NCBI GenBank assembly: GCA_047967505.1
Contig: CM106539.1
DNA from: Dipteris shenzhenensis
Taxonomy: Eukaryota; Polypodiophyta; Polypodiopsida; Gleicheniales
Length of the DNA: 64,000 nucleotides
Direction: 5' to 3' (one strand)
Under the pieces are notes generated by a model that made no database searches, was not told where the DNA came from, and was given only the letters and a program-made list of their open reading frames with translations. Numbering within the stretch: position 1 is the first letter of the stretch; each line of letters starts with the position of its first letter. The position numbers were made by a program, and so were the translations under genes. Below, one piece after another: positions 23,881 through 34,696 of this stretch.

Positions 23881-24081
23881 TGTTAGAGCTCCACGGGTCC
23901 TGAGAGTGCTCTCAACGGAAGCAAGAACGGAAGAGGGAGAGAGAGCGAGAGAGAGAGACAGAGAGCCACACAAGTTTTGGTGGGTGCAGAACCACCCTAA
24001 TCTTCTTTTTCATTCATTTATATATGTGTTTGAGTATTGTACATAACCGGGGTCAAGGCACAGTGACCTTTAACCCCCACA
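23881..24081 (-). repeat. Copia 3' LTR, complete (201 bp)
   Basis: Minus strand begins TGTGGGGGTTAAAGG and ends GGAGCTCTAACA, giving TG...CA ends. It is preceded on the minus strand by a purine-rich AAGTGGGAGG polypurine tract. It contains a GA/CT microsatellite at 23934-23962. Confidence 0.85.
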
Positions 24082-24134
24082 ACCTCCCACTTAAAGGACA
24101 ATGCGCCTTTAAGGGAGAATAACTAGTGAGCATA

Positions 24135-25667
24135 CTATCCAATGCCCATCAATACACGACAATACTCAAACCGCTGACTAGGTAGACTCTTCGTCAGCAT
24201 ATCTGCAGGGTTATCATCTGTATGAACCTTGACAAGCTCTATGCGCTTGTCCTCAAGTACCTCCCTAATGAAATGGTACCTGACCTCAATGTGTTTGGTC
24301 TTTGCATGAAAGACCGGATTCCGTGCTAGCTGAATAGCACTCATGGAATCACTATGCAATGTCGGTACACCTGTATGAATCCCCAAATCTCCCACTAGCC
24401 GATCAAGCCATATAGCCTCCTTGCAACCCTCTGTGGCTGCAACATACTCAGCCTCTGTGGTAGACAAAGCAACGCACTTCTGTGCGCGAGACATCCACGA
24501 CACTGCACCACCTGCAAAGGTGAACACATAACCAGAAGTGGATTTCCTACTATCCACATGCCCTGCATAGTCTGAATCTGTGTACCCAAGTACACGCATG
24601 TCTCCTTTACCAAAGCAAATGCACATCTCCTTGGTACCCTTCATGTACCTCATGATGCACTTAACTGCCTCCCAGTGCCTCTTTCCTGGATTAGCCATAT
24701 ACCGGCTAACAACTCCCACTGCAAATGCAATGTCTGGTCTAGTAGCTATCATAGCATACATAAGACTCCCAACTGCTGATGCATAAGGAACCTTGGCCAT
24801 CATGGCCCTCTCCTCATCTGATTTGGGACTATCTGTATGACTCAGTTTCACATATGGAGGCAATGGAGTACTCACTGCCTTCCCCCCCTCCATATTGAAA
24901 CGCTGCAATACTTTTGTAACATACTCTTTTTGTGAAAGCCAAAGGAGTTTCCTACTCCGATCACGCGTGATGCGCATACCAAGAATATGACCTGCAAATC
25001 CCAAATCCTTCATATCAAAGGCCTCATGCAACTTGGCCTTTAATGCATCTAGCTCATAAGTATTCTTGCTAGCCAATAGCATATCATCCACATATAGTGC
25101 CAGGATTATCAGGCTATTATCCTTAGCCCTTTTAGTGTAGAGGCAGTGATCAATTTCACTCCTTCTAAAACCCTGGGACCGAATGAAAGCATCAAACTTC
25201 TGATACCATTCTCTAGGTGCTTGCTTAAGACCATAGAGACTCTTTTTCAGCTTGCAAACTAAATGCTCTTTGCCCTTTTCTTCAAAGCCTTCCGGCTGCA
25301 CCATGTAAATTTCCTCATGCAAATCCCCATGCAAGAAAGCTGTCTTGACATCCATCTGCATAAGCTCCATATCCTCTGATGCCACTAGTCCAAGCATGCA
25401 TCTAAGTGTGGTCATCTTCACAACCGGAGAGAATATCTCATCAAAGTCCACACCCTTCTCTTGCTTGAACCCTTTAGCAACCAAACGGGCCTTGTATCTA
25501 GGCACATCATCACCTGTGACCTTCATTTTGTAGACCCATTTACATGGCAATGATTTCTTTCCATGTGGCAAAGAAACCAAGTCCCAAGTCTTATTCTTCA
25601 TAAGTGAACTCATCTCTGATTGCATTCTCTGATTGCATAGCATACTCCCACTTGCGTTGATCCTCAC
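24135..25667 (-). pseudogene. Copia reverse transcriptase and RNase H
   Basis: 510 codons open to the natural stop after VLMGIG. RT opens with WDLVSLPHGKKSLPCKWVYK, then MDVKTAFLHGDLHEEIYM, SLYGLKQAPREWYQKF and the catalytic ALYVDDMLLA. RNase H shows GYTDSDYAGHVDSRKSTSGY, ALSTTEAEYVAA and VHTDDNPADMLTKSL. Catalytic residues are intact. The frame is displaced from integrase by a 13-bp tandem duplication (25613-25638), so the first listed codons before about 25612 are out of register. Intact downstream half of a Ty1/Copia polyprotein; not translatable as gag-pol without bypassing the lesion. Confidence 0.85.
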
Positions 25668-26982
25668 GCATCATAGCCTCTTTGTAGCAAGAAGGCTCCC
25701 CGCAATCAGTAAGCATCACATAGTCTACCCCTGGAACAAACCTATCAGGCGGTCTAGACACTCTAGATGATCTTCTCAATGGCATTTCAGCTTGCTGTCC
25801 CACTTGCATATCAGCCACATTTGGCTCATCATTTCCACCAATAGATGATCCATCATCTACCCTTGATTGTATACCTGTGGGAGTACTTGGTTGTACCATT
25901 TCTTGCACATTTGGTGCATGGACAGCTTGCTGTCTATCAACATATGCAGGTGGATTCACATCCTGGAAAGTGATTCTCCTCGATTCCACATCCCTCATGG
26001 GTGCCTTATGCATCTTCTTCTCATTGAAGATCACATCATGGCTGCGTATGATCTTCTTTGCTTCTGGATCCCAGAGACGATAGCCCATCTCTCCACTTTC
26101 ACCATAACCCAGAAAGATGCATTTCCTAGACTTAGGATCTAGCTTCTTTCGAAGCTCTTTTGGCACATGTGCATATGCCTCACACCCAAATATACGCAAA
26201 TGAGAGTAAGAGGGCTTCTTGCCACTCCATGCCTCTTCAGAAATACCACCATCCAAACTCTTATTAGGTGATCTATTGATCACATGCACTGCAGTCTTCA
26301 TTGCCTCAGCCCAAAAACCACCAGAAAGACTTGCATTGGAAAGCATGCATTGCAACCTTTCTTGAATGGTACGGTTCATCTTTTCTGCAACTGGATTTTG
26401 CTCTGGAGTACGAGGGGATGTGAGCTCCCTCTTAATCCCACGTGTATCACAGAAATGCTGAAAGTCATGAGAGAGATACTCTCCACCATTGTCAGTCCGT
26501 AGGCATTTAAGCGTTCTACCTGACTGATTCTCAACCAAGGCCAGCCATTTCTGAAATACGTGGAACACATCACTCTTCCGAGCTATAGCATAAGCCCACA
26601 CTTTCCTAGTTGCATCATCAATGAATGTCACATAGTATTCAGCCCCGCCTAATGACCGTGTAGGCATGGGACCACATACGTTTGAATGCACCAAATCAAG
26701 CATTTCAAACTCTTTCTTTCCCCTTCTTTTATGGGCTGATTTAGTCTGCTTCCCATAGAGACAATGCTCACAAAATTCAAAATCAGAGAAACTCAAATGC
26801 GGTACATAACCCAAACGGCATAAGAGTTTCATTCCATTCTGGCTCATGTGCCCCAACCTGCAATGCCACAAAGAAGTGCTTGGCTGCTCGGTTATTGCAA
26901 CAACATGATCAAATACCCCTGATACATGTAAGGGATACAAAGTCCCACACTTGGCACCCCTAGCCAAAAGCATAGACCCCTT
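25591..26982 (-). pseudogene. Copia integrase
   Basis: In frame with gag but after its TAA. It opens KGSMLLARGAKCGTLYPLHV, then the zinc-binding GAG-pre-integrase block (LWHCRLGHMS...CEHCLYGKQ) and the DDE core. The first catalytic aspartate is replaced: HSNVCGP instead of HSDVCGP (codon 26680-26682, GAC to AAC). The second (RTDNGGEY) and the glutamate (VAEKMNRTI) remain. The C-terminal GKKPSYSHLRIFGC and RKCIFLGYGE blocks follow. It ends by frameshift at the 13-bp duplication. Integration should be abolished. Confidence 0.85.
25613..25638. repeat. 13-bp perfect tandem duplication causing a pol frameshift
   Basis: TCTCTGATTGCAT occurs twice back to back on the plus strand. Removing one copy would put integrase and RT in the same frame. 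Confidence 0.9.
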
Positions 26983-28206
26983 TTAAATTTTCCAACTTTG
27001 AAAGCCAAAAGTGGTGTGAAAACCAGCATCATCTAGCTGACCCACTGAAATAAGACTCTTGGTCAGCTTAGGCACATGTCTCACATGTTTCAAAACAAAT
27101 GCAGACCCATTTGCAAAAGAAAACTTTATGTCACCTTCTATGTCACATGCATAGTCATTTCCAAGATGCACACAACCTGTCTTTCCACTGTCATAAGTGG
27201 AGAACCATTCCCTATGGGGAGTAACATGGAATGAAGCACCAGAATCCAAAATCCAATCCTGGGAATATGCATCATCTGAAGTGGTAAGCAACTCTGTAGA
27301 TAAACTAGACATGAAGAGAACATCATTGTCACTATCATGTGTGACTGCATTGATCTCCTCGATCTTCACTTTTCCTTTGTCCTCCCTTGGACTCTCTTCC
27401 TTTTGATTTGCACCCCAATTTGCATTCTTTTTCTTATCTTTTTGCTCTCTTTTCAGCTTGTAGCAATCCTTTTTCATATGGCCCTTCTTGCCACAATGGT
27501 AACACTCAATGTTCCGTGCCTTGGATTTGCTACGAGACTTCCCTCTTTCTTGGGACTTCCCCCTGAACTGTGATCTGCCCCTTTGCACATTTAAGGCTGC
27601 ATCCTGCTTGTTGCCATCCATAGACTTCCGTCTAATCTCCTCGGCCAACAAGCTACCCACAACATCATCAAATTTCAGTACTCCACTAGGTGCAGAGTTA
27701 CTGACAGCTGTACGGAAGGTATCCCATGAGGATGGCAATGAACATAAGAGAAATATTGCCTTAGTCTCCGCATCAAAATTCATTTTTTGAGCCTGAAGCT
27801 GGCTGAAAATAATATTGAATTCATTCAAGTGAGAAGCAATGGAGACCCCTTCCTTCATCTGCAGCTCAAACAACCTCTTCATGAGGTAAACTTTATTAGA
27901 GGCAGTTTCCTTCTCATAAGTGGCACACAGTTTCTTCCACAAATCTTCCGTAGTCTGCTCATTTACTACTGTGAAATAAACTGACTCTGTAAGATGAAGT
28001 CTAATAGTAGACTTTGCTAATGCATCCAACTCATTCCAATCATCCTCAGACATATTTGCAGGCTTAGCTTCAATCCCTGCCAAGGGTTTAATCTGCTTCT
28101 TTTGAATAAGCACATCCCTTATCTGTTCTTTCCACAAAGAAAAGTTTGTCCCATCAAACTTTTTAATGCTGAAAAACTCCTTTTCAGACGTGGAAGAGGA
28201 TGCCAT
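26983..28206 (-). pseudogene. Copia Gag and aspartic protease
   Basis: Start at ATG 28206 (MASSSTSEKE); the open frame extends to 28230 but that codon is in the leader. Gag core: FDGTNFSLWKEQIRDVL, LWKKLCATYEKETASNKVYL, SLPSSWDTFRTAV (UBN2-type). Zinc knuckle CYHCGKKGHMKKDC at ~27470-27515, basic linker, then protease WILDSGASFHVTPHREWF with the catalytic Asp. The frame meets TAA at 26983 directly before the KGSM start of the integrase region; otherwise gag and pol share one frame. Confidence 0.85.
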
Positions 28207-28371
28207 GATGCAAATGAAACAAAATCCCAAATGCTAGTACCTGCAAGAGAGAATCACACCAAATACTAAGTGCACCCAAATGTGTATGCCACAATAGAGT
28301 GAAATATCACCAAAACTCAAAGCTCAAAGCATCTGACTCATGTGCATATACTATGCATCCATATGAGCAAA

Positions 28372-29230
28372 TGGCTTTCACAAAAAGAGTATGTTACAAA
28401 AGTATTGTAGCATTTCAATATGGAGGGAGGGAAGGCAGTGAGTACTCCATTGCCTCCATATGTGAAATTGAGTCACACAGATAGTCCCAAATCAGATGAG
28501 GAGAGGGCCATGATGGCCAAGGTTCCTTATGCATCAGCAGTTGGGAGTCTTATGTATGCTATGATAGCTACTAGACCAGACATTGCATTTGCAGCGGGAG
28601 TTGTTAGTCGGTGTATGGCTAATCCAGGAAAGAGGCATTGGGAGGTAGTTGAGTGCATCATGAGGTACATGAAGGGTACCAAGGAGATGTGCATCTGCTT
28701 TGGTAAAGGAGACATGCATGTACTTGGGTACACAGATTCAGACTATGCAGGGCATGTGGATAGTAGGAGATCCACTTCTGTTTATGTGTTCACCTTTGCA
28801 AGTGGTGCAGTGTCGTGGATGTCTCGTGCACAGAAGTGCATGGCTTTGTCTACCACAGAGGCTGAGTATGTTGCAGCCACAGAGGGTTGCAAGGAGGCTA
28901 TATGGCTTGATCGGCTAGTGGGAGATTGGGGATTCATACACGTGTATCGACATTGCATAGTGATTCCATGAGTGCTATTTAGCTAGCACGGAATCCGGTC
29001 TTTCATGCAAAGACCAAACACATTGAGGTCAGGTACCATTTCATCAGGGAGGTACTTGAGGACAAGCGCATAGAGCTTGTCAAGGTTCATACAGATGATA
29101 ACCCTACAGATATGCTAACGAAGAGTCTACCTAGTCAGCGGTTTGAGTATTGTCGTGTATTGATGGGCATTGGATAGTATGCTCACTGGTTGTTCTCCCT
29201 TAAAGGCACATTGTCCTTTAAGTGGGAGGT
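28372..29230 (+). pseudogene. Inverted Copia pol 3' fragment (RT end and RNase H)
   Basis: Plus-strand copy of the same family, starting inside SQKEYVTKVLQ and running through MEGGKAVSTPLPP, YTDSDYAGHVDSRRSTS and STTEAEYVAATEGCKEA. A frameshift near 28925 and a CAG-to-TAG stop near 28979 break it; the remaining tail still matches the other arm up to the polypurine tract. Confidence 0.85.
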
Positions 29231-29413
29231 TGTGGGGGTTAAAGGTCACTGTGCCTTTACCCCGATTATGTACAATACTCAAACACATATATAAATGAAT
29301 GAAAAAGAAGATTAGGGTGGTTCTGCACCCATCAAAACTTGTGTGGCTCTGTGTCTCTCTCTCTCTCTCTCTCTCTCCTTCTTCCGTTCTTGCTTCCGTT
29401 GAGAGCACTCTCA
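29231..29413 (+). repeat. Copia 3' LTR, truncated by 20 bp
   Basis: Starts TGTGGGGGTTAAAGGTCACT and matches the complete LTR until GAGAGCACTCTCA, then passes into unrelated DNA at 29414. The CT run at 29354-29376 is expanded. Confidence 0.85.
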
Positions 29414-30420
29414 AGTTTGATGGTAAATTAACTCCCCACCTGAGATCTTGAAAATTAATCCCCTCCCCCTTGTCTTATCTCTGAGCCTCATTCTCCCCTC
29501 TTAGGCCTCTCCACCCTTGATGGGCCTCTCCTCTCATCATCGACTGCTCCCCTCGTTTGCCTCCCCTCTCTATCATTCCACTAGCTCCTCCCCTCTCTAC
29601 CCCTAGTGGTGCCCCTACCTCCTCTCCTCTCTTGTTACCTCTCGCCTTCCCTTTCTTGCTATCAGTGGCACCACTACCTCATCTCCTTCTCTATCTAGCA
29701 TCCTCTCCTTCTCTTGCCAGCCTTATCTCCCTCCCTTCATATCTCTCCTACTGGGGCACCCTGCTAGCAAAGCCACTGCCTCTTGTTTCGTCCATCTTGT
29801 TGGTACCTTCCCAACATGTTGTAGCTCAGCCAACATATTGCCTTCCCCGTATGCATGGCCTACACAAAAGTGCAAGAGGGTAAGAGAAAAAGACTCCGTA
29901 GGGTAGCAGGGTAAGAGATGGCCTATGTCAAATCTCTTCCCACCTTCATCTATCACATGTCTCTCTCTGAGAAAGAGGAGGTGGAGTGTGTAGACTAGCT
30001 CTCCGATTGCTTCCCAAATGCAGCCATGACTTCCACATAGCACTCTCATCAATTACACTACTTGCATGAACATTTTCTGTTGTAGCTGAAACAGATAGCT
30101 CACTTTGGCTCAGCAATGACACATCCATATTTCAAACCATGTGCATACTCACGAGCTCGCAAATGGGATCTAGGCTAGTAGCGCCAAGGGTATTAGGTCT
30201 CTACACAGATTAACCTTGTCTTCATCAAAGTTTCCACCAAGTCCCATCGAGCTTATGCTTGGGGTCCTTCTTCATCAATGGAGGGCGGTATTTGAAGGAT
30301 GCAGTCAACTAGCTGAGGACCTAGAGTTTTGGGATTCATGGAGCATGCTGCAACTATGACTGTAAGGTATGTGGAAATAGCGAAGGGAAGTGTGGCTACA
30401 AAGCTGTTCAACATGCTAAC
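29414..30420. other. Pyrimidine-rich intergenic DNA
   Basis: CT-rich from 29430 to 29770 (CTCCCCTC-type low complexity), then mixed. Short frames there are compositional. Its right part may belong to the element fragment that follows. Confidence 0.4.
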
Positions 30421-30780
30421 ATGGGTATGACTAGTCTTTGGAATTTTGTGTTGTGCCCCAAACCTCTTGAAGCCTGCTACCACCATTGTGGGTGTCTTTT
30501 TGGTGATTGCAAAAAATGTGGCCCACGCAAAATGTCATGCTGCCCATGCAAGATGAATTTTGTTTCTAGAAAGGTAATGGTGAAGCTCTTCGAGAATGTG
30601 GAGACAAACCACAGTGTAGGTGAAAAAGAAGCAAAGGAAAGACCTTGTTGGCAAGGAGATGTATTGCAACAAACTTATACAGTTAATGAAGACTCACCTC
30701 AAAATATTCATCAAGCACAATTACACTTACATGTGGCAGGCTGAACAGTTCAAATCCCATGAGTTCAAACATCGCCATAA
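30421..30780 (+). pseudogene. Second copy of the uncharacterised transposase-like gene (Cys-rich part)
   Basis: Reads LCPKPLEACYHHCGCLFGDC, KKCGPRKMSCCPCKMNF, RKVMVKLFENVETNHS, then after a +1-type shift near 30635 KEMYCNKLIQLMKTHLKIFI and YTYMWQAEQFKSHEFKHRHN, ending in a stop at about 30778. The paired-cysteine block parallels QCSSCGARKMAW in the 17-21 kb copy, so this is a differently preserved part of the same family. Function unknown; likely mobile. Confidence 0.45.
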
Positions 30781-30787
30781 CTAGGGT

Positions 30788-32520
30788 CTACGTGCTTAAC
30801 CAAAAATTTTGATGCCAATGCACAGAGACTGAATCTAACTTTGGGAGTACACAAAATGTCCCTTCTGGATTTCTAGTACACTTGTAAAAGCTGTCATCTA
30901 GAATCACGGTGATCGACACGTCATAGAAAGGGTATTGCTCCCAGAAATACCACAGGTGCTTGAAAAATATTGGTTTCCCATCGAAAATTGGGAAATGTGC
31001 CCTATCACAATATTCTTGATCCAAAAATCCTGAGATAACAATCTTTAGGCCAGGAAAACACAACTTAAAGTGCCACAATAGGTTGCAAGTCTGTTGGGGA
31101 GCTCCATATATATACGTTGAACCATCGAATAGCCAACACAGAAAAGTCTCTATATCCTCTAGCACATTGGGGCCAGAATAGCTGCTTTTCATGGTTGTGA
31201 TGATAAATCAGCACACCATTCATGTTTATCATAAGTGCACATTGTTCTGCATTCTTGCTCTCAGGGATCATGTAATAGTCAGGTCCTGGGGGAGACGACA
31301 AAATCCTATTCTCTGAGTTCATGAGGGGTATTGTGATATTGGTGGTACGGTGAATGATCCCCTAGCTTTGCAACATATCTTTTTAGTGCTCTCCTATGCC
31401 GACCTGGATGCGAACCACATGCTATCTTTGCAGTCATCTTAGGTCGAAGTTTGAAAGGACCTTTTGTATACATGACCAATGCTAATTTTTGATCACCTAT
31501 ATAAACCACAACATGATCAATCTTCATCAAGGCACCTCTCTCCATCTCTCGCTCTCTCATTAGGTCAACACATGTTTACGCATGGGTGCAAATTTTAACT
31601 CCCAATTTTTGAGCTATAATTTTACTAAGATCTTAAGTTCTTTGAGGGGAATGATGAGGTAAGCAATCACAAACCTCAAATGCATGACAGTATAAGATTA
31701 ATGTATGATAATCAAATTATTTTAAGGTTTATGAACTCTGTTTAGATGGAGAGCATGCATAATAATTGGAAGACATTTATTCTACAATAAGAGACATCAC
31801 CATACCAATGACTTGATTAAGATGGCATTTCATTACATGGGATAAACCCAGATTCCAAATATAAAAATTACAATCTCTTGTGGGATCATGGGTGGTGCAT
31901 ACTTGCTTTCAGGCTTGCTACAGAACTTGCATCCTTCTCAAAAACCTTCTCAGCATTACTTGGTGTTTTAGTCCTTTTTTCCCTGATAGTAGGCATCTGT
32001 GCAGTTGATTGATTGGCCTCGGTTGCATTGTTCTGCATGATCTTGCGCTTAGTCAGTACCTTTATCTATTATCCTACAGTCAACCCATCTGGATTGGTCT
32101 CTTGGTTGGGAGCAGCATCTCCTATAGTTATGGCTGCATCTATCAGATCATCCAAACCTACCTGTACAGGTACATCAGTCATCTGTGTGTCTGTTCCATC
32201 TTCTAAGTCAACCACTTTTATAGAACTCTACATAGACCTTGGGCTGCCCGACAAAGGTGTTATCTCATTATCAATAAATGTACAATTAGGTTCTCTTCCA
32301 AACTTTTCTAACAACTTCACATGTTCATTCTCAAAAACAACTTTCCAAAAAGGAGAATAGGGCTCAGGCCTTGGAATGAGGCCAAGAATCTTCTCATGGA
32401 CTGTGCTGCCCAAGAAAGTTGCAGGCTCACCAATAAATGCCTATGCACATCCAAGTACTCCGAACTTGTCTCATGATCCTACCTGTGAACTATCAACAAA
32501 TACTACATCCACAAAACATG
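30788..32520 (-). pseudogene. Decayed gene with FCP1/HAD-like phosphatase region
   Basis: Minus-strand frames in order: KILGLIPRPEPYSPFWKVVF and LLEKFGREPNCTFID (~32400-32250); an acidic stretch VVDLEDGTDTQMTDV then a Lys-rich tail (~32220-31890); MTAKIACGSHPGRHRRALKR (~31430); CALMINMNGVLIYH and GYRDFSVLAIRWFNVYIWSS (31322-31065); then, after a frameshift near 31120, GFLDQEYCDRAHFPIFDGKP and ITVILDDSFYKCTRNPEGTF (31192-30788). The last blocks match the order of FCP1/NIF-type HAD phosphatases (DLNGVL..., W-SS, DQ..C, DDSPYK). The first motif's catalytic Asp appears as Asn (INMNG). Stops separate blocks; some could be introns. Confidence 0.5.
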
Positions 32521-32746
32521 CCAAATTTCAAATGAGATTTTATCCTGATGGAAAAAACACATGCAAACTAATGCAGGAACACATTTAGTAATCATGTAGT
32601 CATGCACAAACAATGCAAAAACAAAGCACTACCAAAAAATATACAAAGCACTCCCTAAAAACCGTCACAAAGCATGTGATGCACTTGCAAAGTCCATGCA
32701 AAGCCCATGCAAAGCATATGCAAAGAAGTCCAAAAGTTTATTAACT

Positions 32747-33525
32747 CTTAGAGGATGCTATACATAGAGATCCAACACCTTAAGGTGGATAAGCACATCT
32801 AGTCTCTTGTATATAAAATTTAAAATTTAATGAATATGTACTAAGTGTGTATTTTATATTAATTTGGTCAAGAAAAGTAGATAATCCACTCTCTTAACCA
32901 ATTAAAGAGATTAGCACCACTGCTAATCTTCAAACCCACATGGAGAATGGCACTGGTGCCAATCTTCACAACCCCATGGAGTGGATGGCACTGGTGCCAT
33001 TTTCCATGCAAGGTTGTGGAGATTGGAAGCAATGCCATTCTCCATCTATGCCATTATCCATGACCTCATAGGGAGGATGGCACTCGTACCATTCTCAAGA
33101 AAAGATGGAGAATGGCACTAGTGCCAATCTACACAACCCCATGGACTGAATGGCACTAGTGCCAATATCCACAACCCCATGGAGTCAAATGACACTGGTG
33201 CCAATCTCTGCAACCCCATGGAGTAAATGGCACTGATGCCAATCTCCACAACCCCATGGAGTAAATAGCACTAATGTCATTTTCCATGTGTGATTGTGGA
33301 GATCGGAACCAATTCAATGCTCCATCTATTCCATTCTCGATTATCACATAGGGAGGATGACATTGGTGCCATTATTAAGAACCCCCACAAAAAGAATGGC
33401 ACCAATGGATTTTCCAAAATCTCAGTACATTCTTTTTTAATCTTGGATAATAGATATCATTATGTTCTCACATAAGTGCTTTGTTTATAAAGAGAAGTCC
33501 AATTTATGGCTCGTATTTCCTCTTG
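32747..33525. repeat. Satellite unit 1: flank plus palindromic hairpin repeats
   Basis: Begins with a ~150-bp unique-type flank (AGGATGCTATACATAGAGAT ... TCTAGTCTCTTGTATA), then from about 32930 a run of ~38-bp repeats built on ATGGCACTGGTGCCAAT and CTCCACAACCCCATGGAG in both orientations, ending in AAAGAGAAGTCCAATTTATGG (~33490). Confidence 0.8.
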
Positions 33526-34218
33526 AAGGATGTTAGACATAGAGGTCCAATAATCTAAGGTGGATAACTGCATCTAGTCTCTTGTATACAATATGGAAAA
33601 GTTTAAGTACTATATACCAAGTGTGCATCTCATAATAATTTGGTTAAGAGAAGTAGATAATCCACTCTCCTATCCCTTCTAACTAATTAATAAATAGATT
33701 GGAACCACTACAATTGCCAATCCCATATGGAGAATGGTGCTGGTGCCAATTTCCACAAACCCACATGGAGAGTGACTTCAAGCTCAGTTGTGCAAAATTG
33801 AAACAATTCCATTCTTTAAATTGGTTTGTTGATATTGGCATCTGTGCCATGTTCAATGTGGGGTTATGGAGATTAGCGATGGCACAATGCAATGGTGCCA
33901 TTCTCCAAAACCTCATATGAGGTTGTGGAAAATGGTAACAATTTCATTCTCCTCATAGGGCATTGGAGCTTGGCACCAGTGCAATTTTCCCTATGGGGTT
34001 GTGGAGATTTGCACCAGTGCCATTCTCCATGCATCCCATTCCAAATGACCACATAGGGAGAATGGCATTGGTGCCATTCTCTAAAACCACCACGAACACA
34101 AAAGCACTACTTTCATTCTCTAAATATCTCACTGACATACTTTGTTAACCTTGGATATGATACATGCTGACATGGATACTTCTTTATTAAAGAGAAATCC
34201 AATTTATGGGTTTAAAGA
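33526..34218. repeat. Satellite unit 2
   Basis: Repeats the flank of unit 1 (AGGATGTTAGACATAGAGGT ... TCTAGTCTCTTGTATAC), then a shorter hairpin run (~33720-34090) and the same tail ending AAAGAGAAATCCAATTTATGG. Confidence 0.8.
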
Positions 34219-34696
34219 GATTGGCACCAAGACCAATCTACAGCACCACATGGAGAATGGCATTGGTGCCAATCTCCACAACCCCATGAGAGAATGACAC
34301 CCATATGAAGTTGTGTACACTGGCACTAGTACCATTATTCCCATGGTGTCATGGGGATTTCACTAATACCATTTTCCAAGTGGGGATTGTGGAGGTTGGA
34401 ACTAGCTCCATTGAATATGGGGTTGTGGATATTAGCACTAGGGCCAATCTTGACAAACCCATATGGTTCTCCAAAACCTCATATGAGATTGTGGAAAATA
34501 GTACAAGTGCCATTCTGGCTGTGGGATTTTGGAGATTGAAACCAATGCCATTTTCCATGTGGGTTGTGGAGATTGGCACCAATGCCATTATCCATGTGTG
34601 CCATTCTTCCTAACCTCATATGGAGGATGGTATTGGTGGCATTCTTTAGAACCCCCACAAAAAGAATGACACTAGCACCATTCTCTAGTGGGCGTA
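34219..34696. repeat. Satellite unit 3, lacking the left flank
   Basis: Starts TTTAAAGAGATTGGCACC, matching unit 1 from about 32900, and continues with the hairpin repeats until CACCATTCTCTAGTGGG. Reading frames across all three units are shadows of the repeat. Confidence 0.75.

Larger units (their letters stand above)
23881..29413 (-). mobile_element. Fold-back Copia retrotransposon: gag-pol flanked by inverted 3' arms
   Basis: Minus-strand Copia gag-pol with its 3' LTR at 23881-24081. The 5' LTR and primer-binding site are absent: about 165 bp of leader upstream of gag ends at 28371, where the sequence jumps into a plus-strand copy of pol 3' end plus 3' LTR (28372-29413). Arms 23881-24941 and 28372-29413 are inverted repeats around a ~3.4-kb loop. 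The arms differ at a dozen or so residues in the RNase H region. The right LTR lacks the terminal 20 bp. Confidence 0.85.

Noticed and set aside
32930-34690. Many short frames (60-100 codons) on both strands in the palindromic satellite
   Set aside because: They all translate the same repeat word in different frames; not genes.
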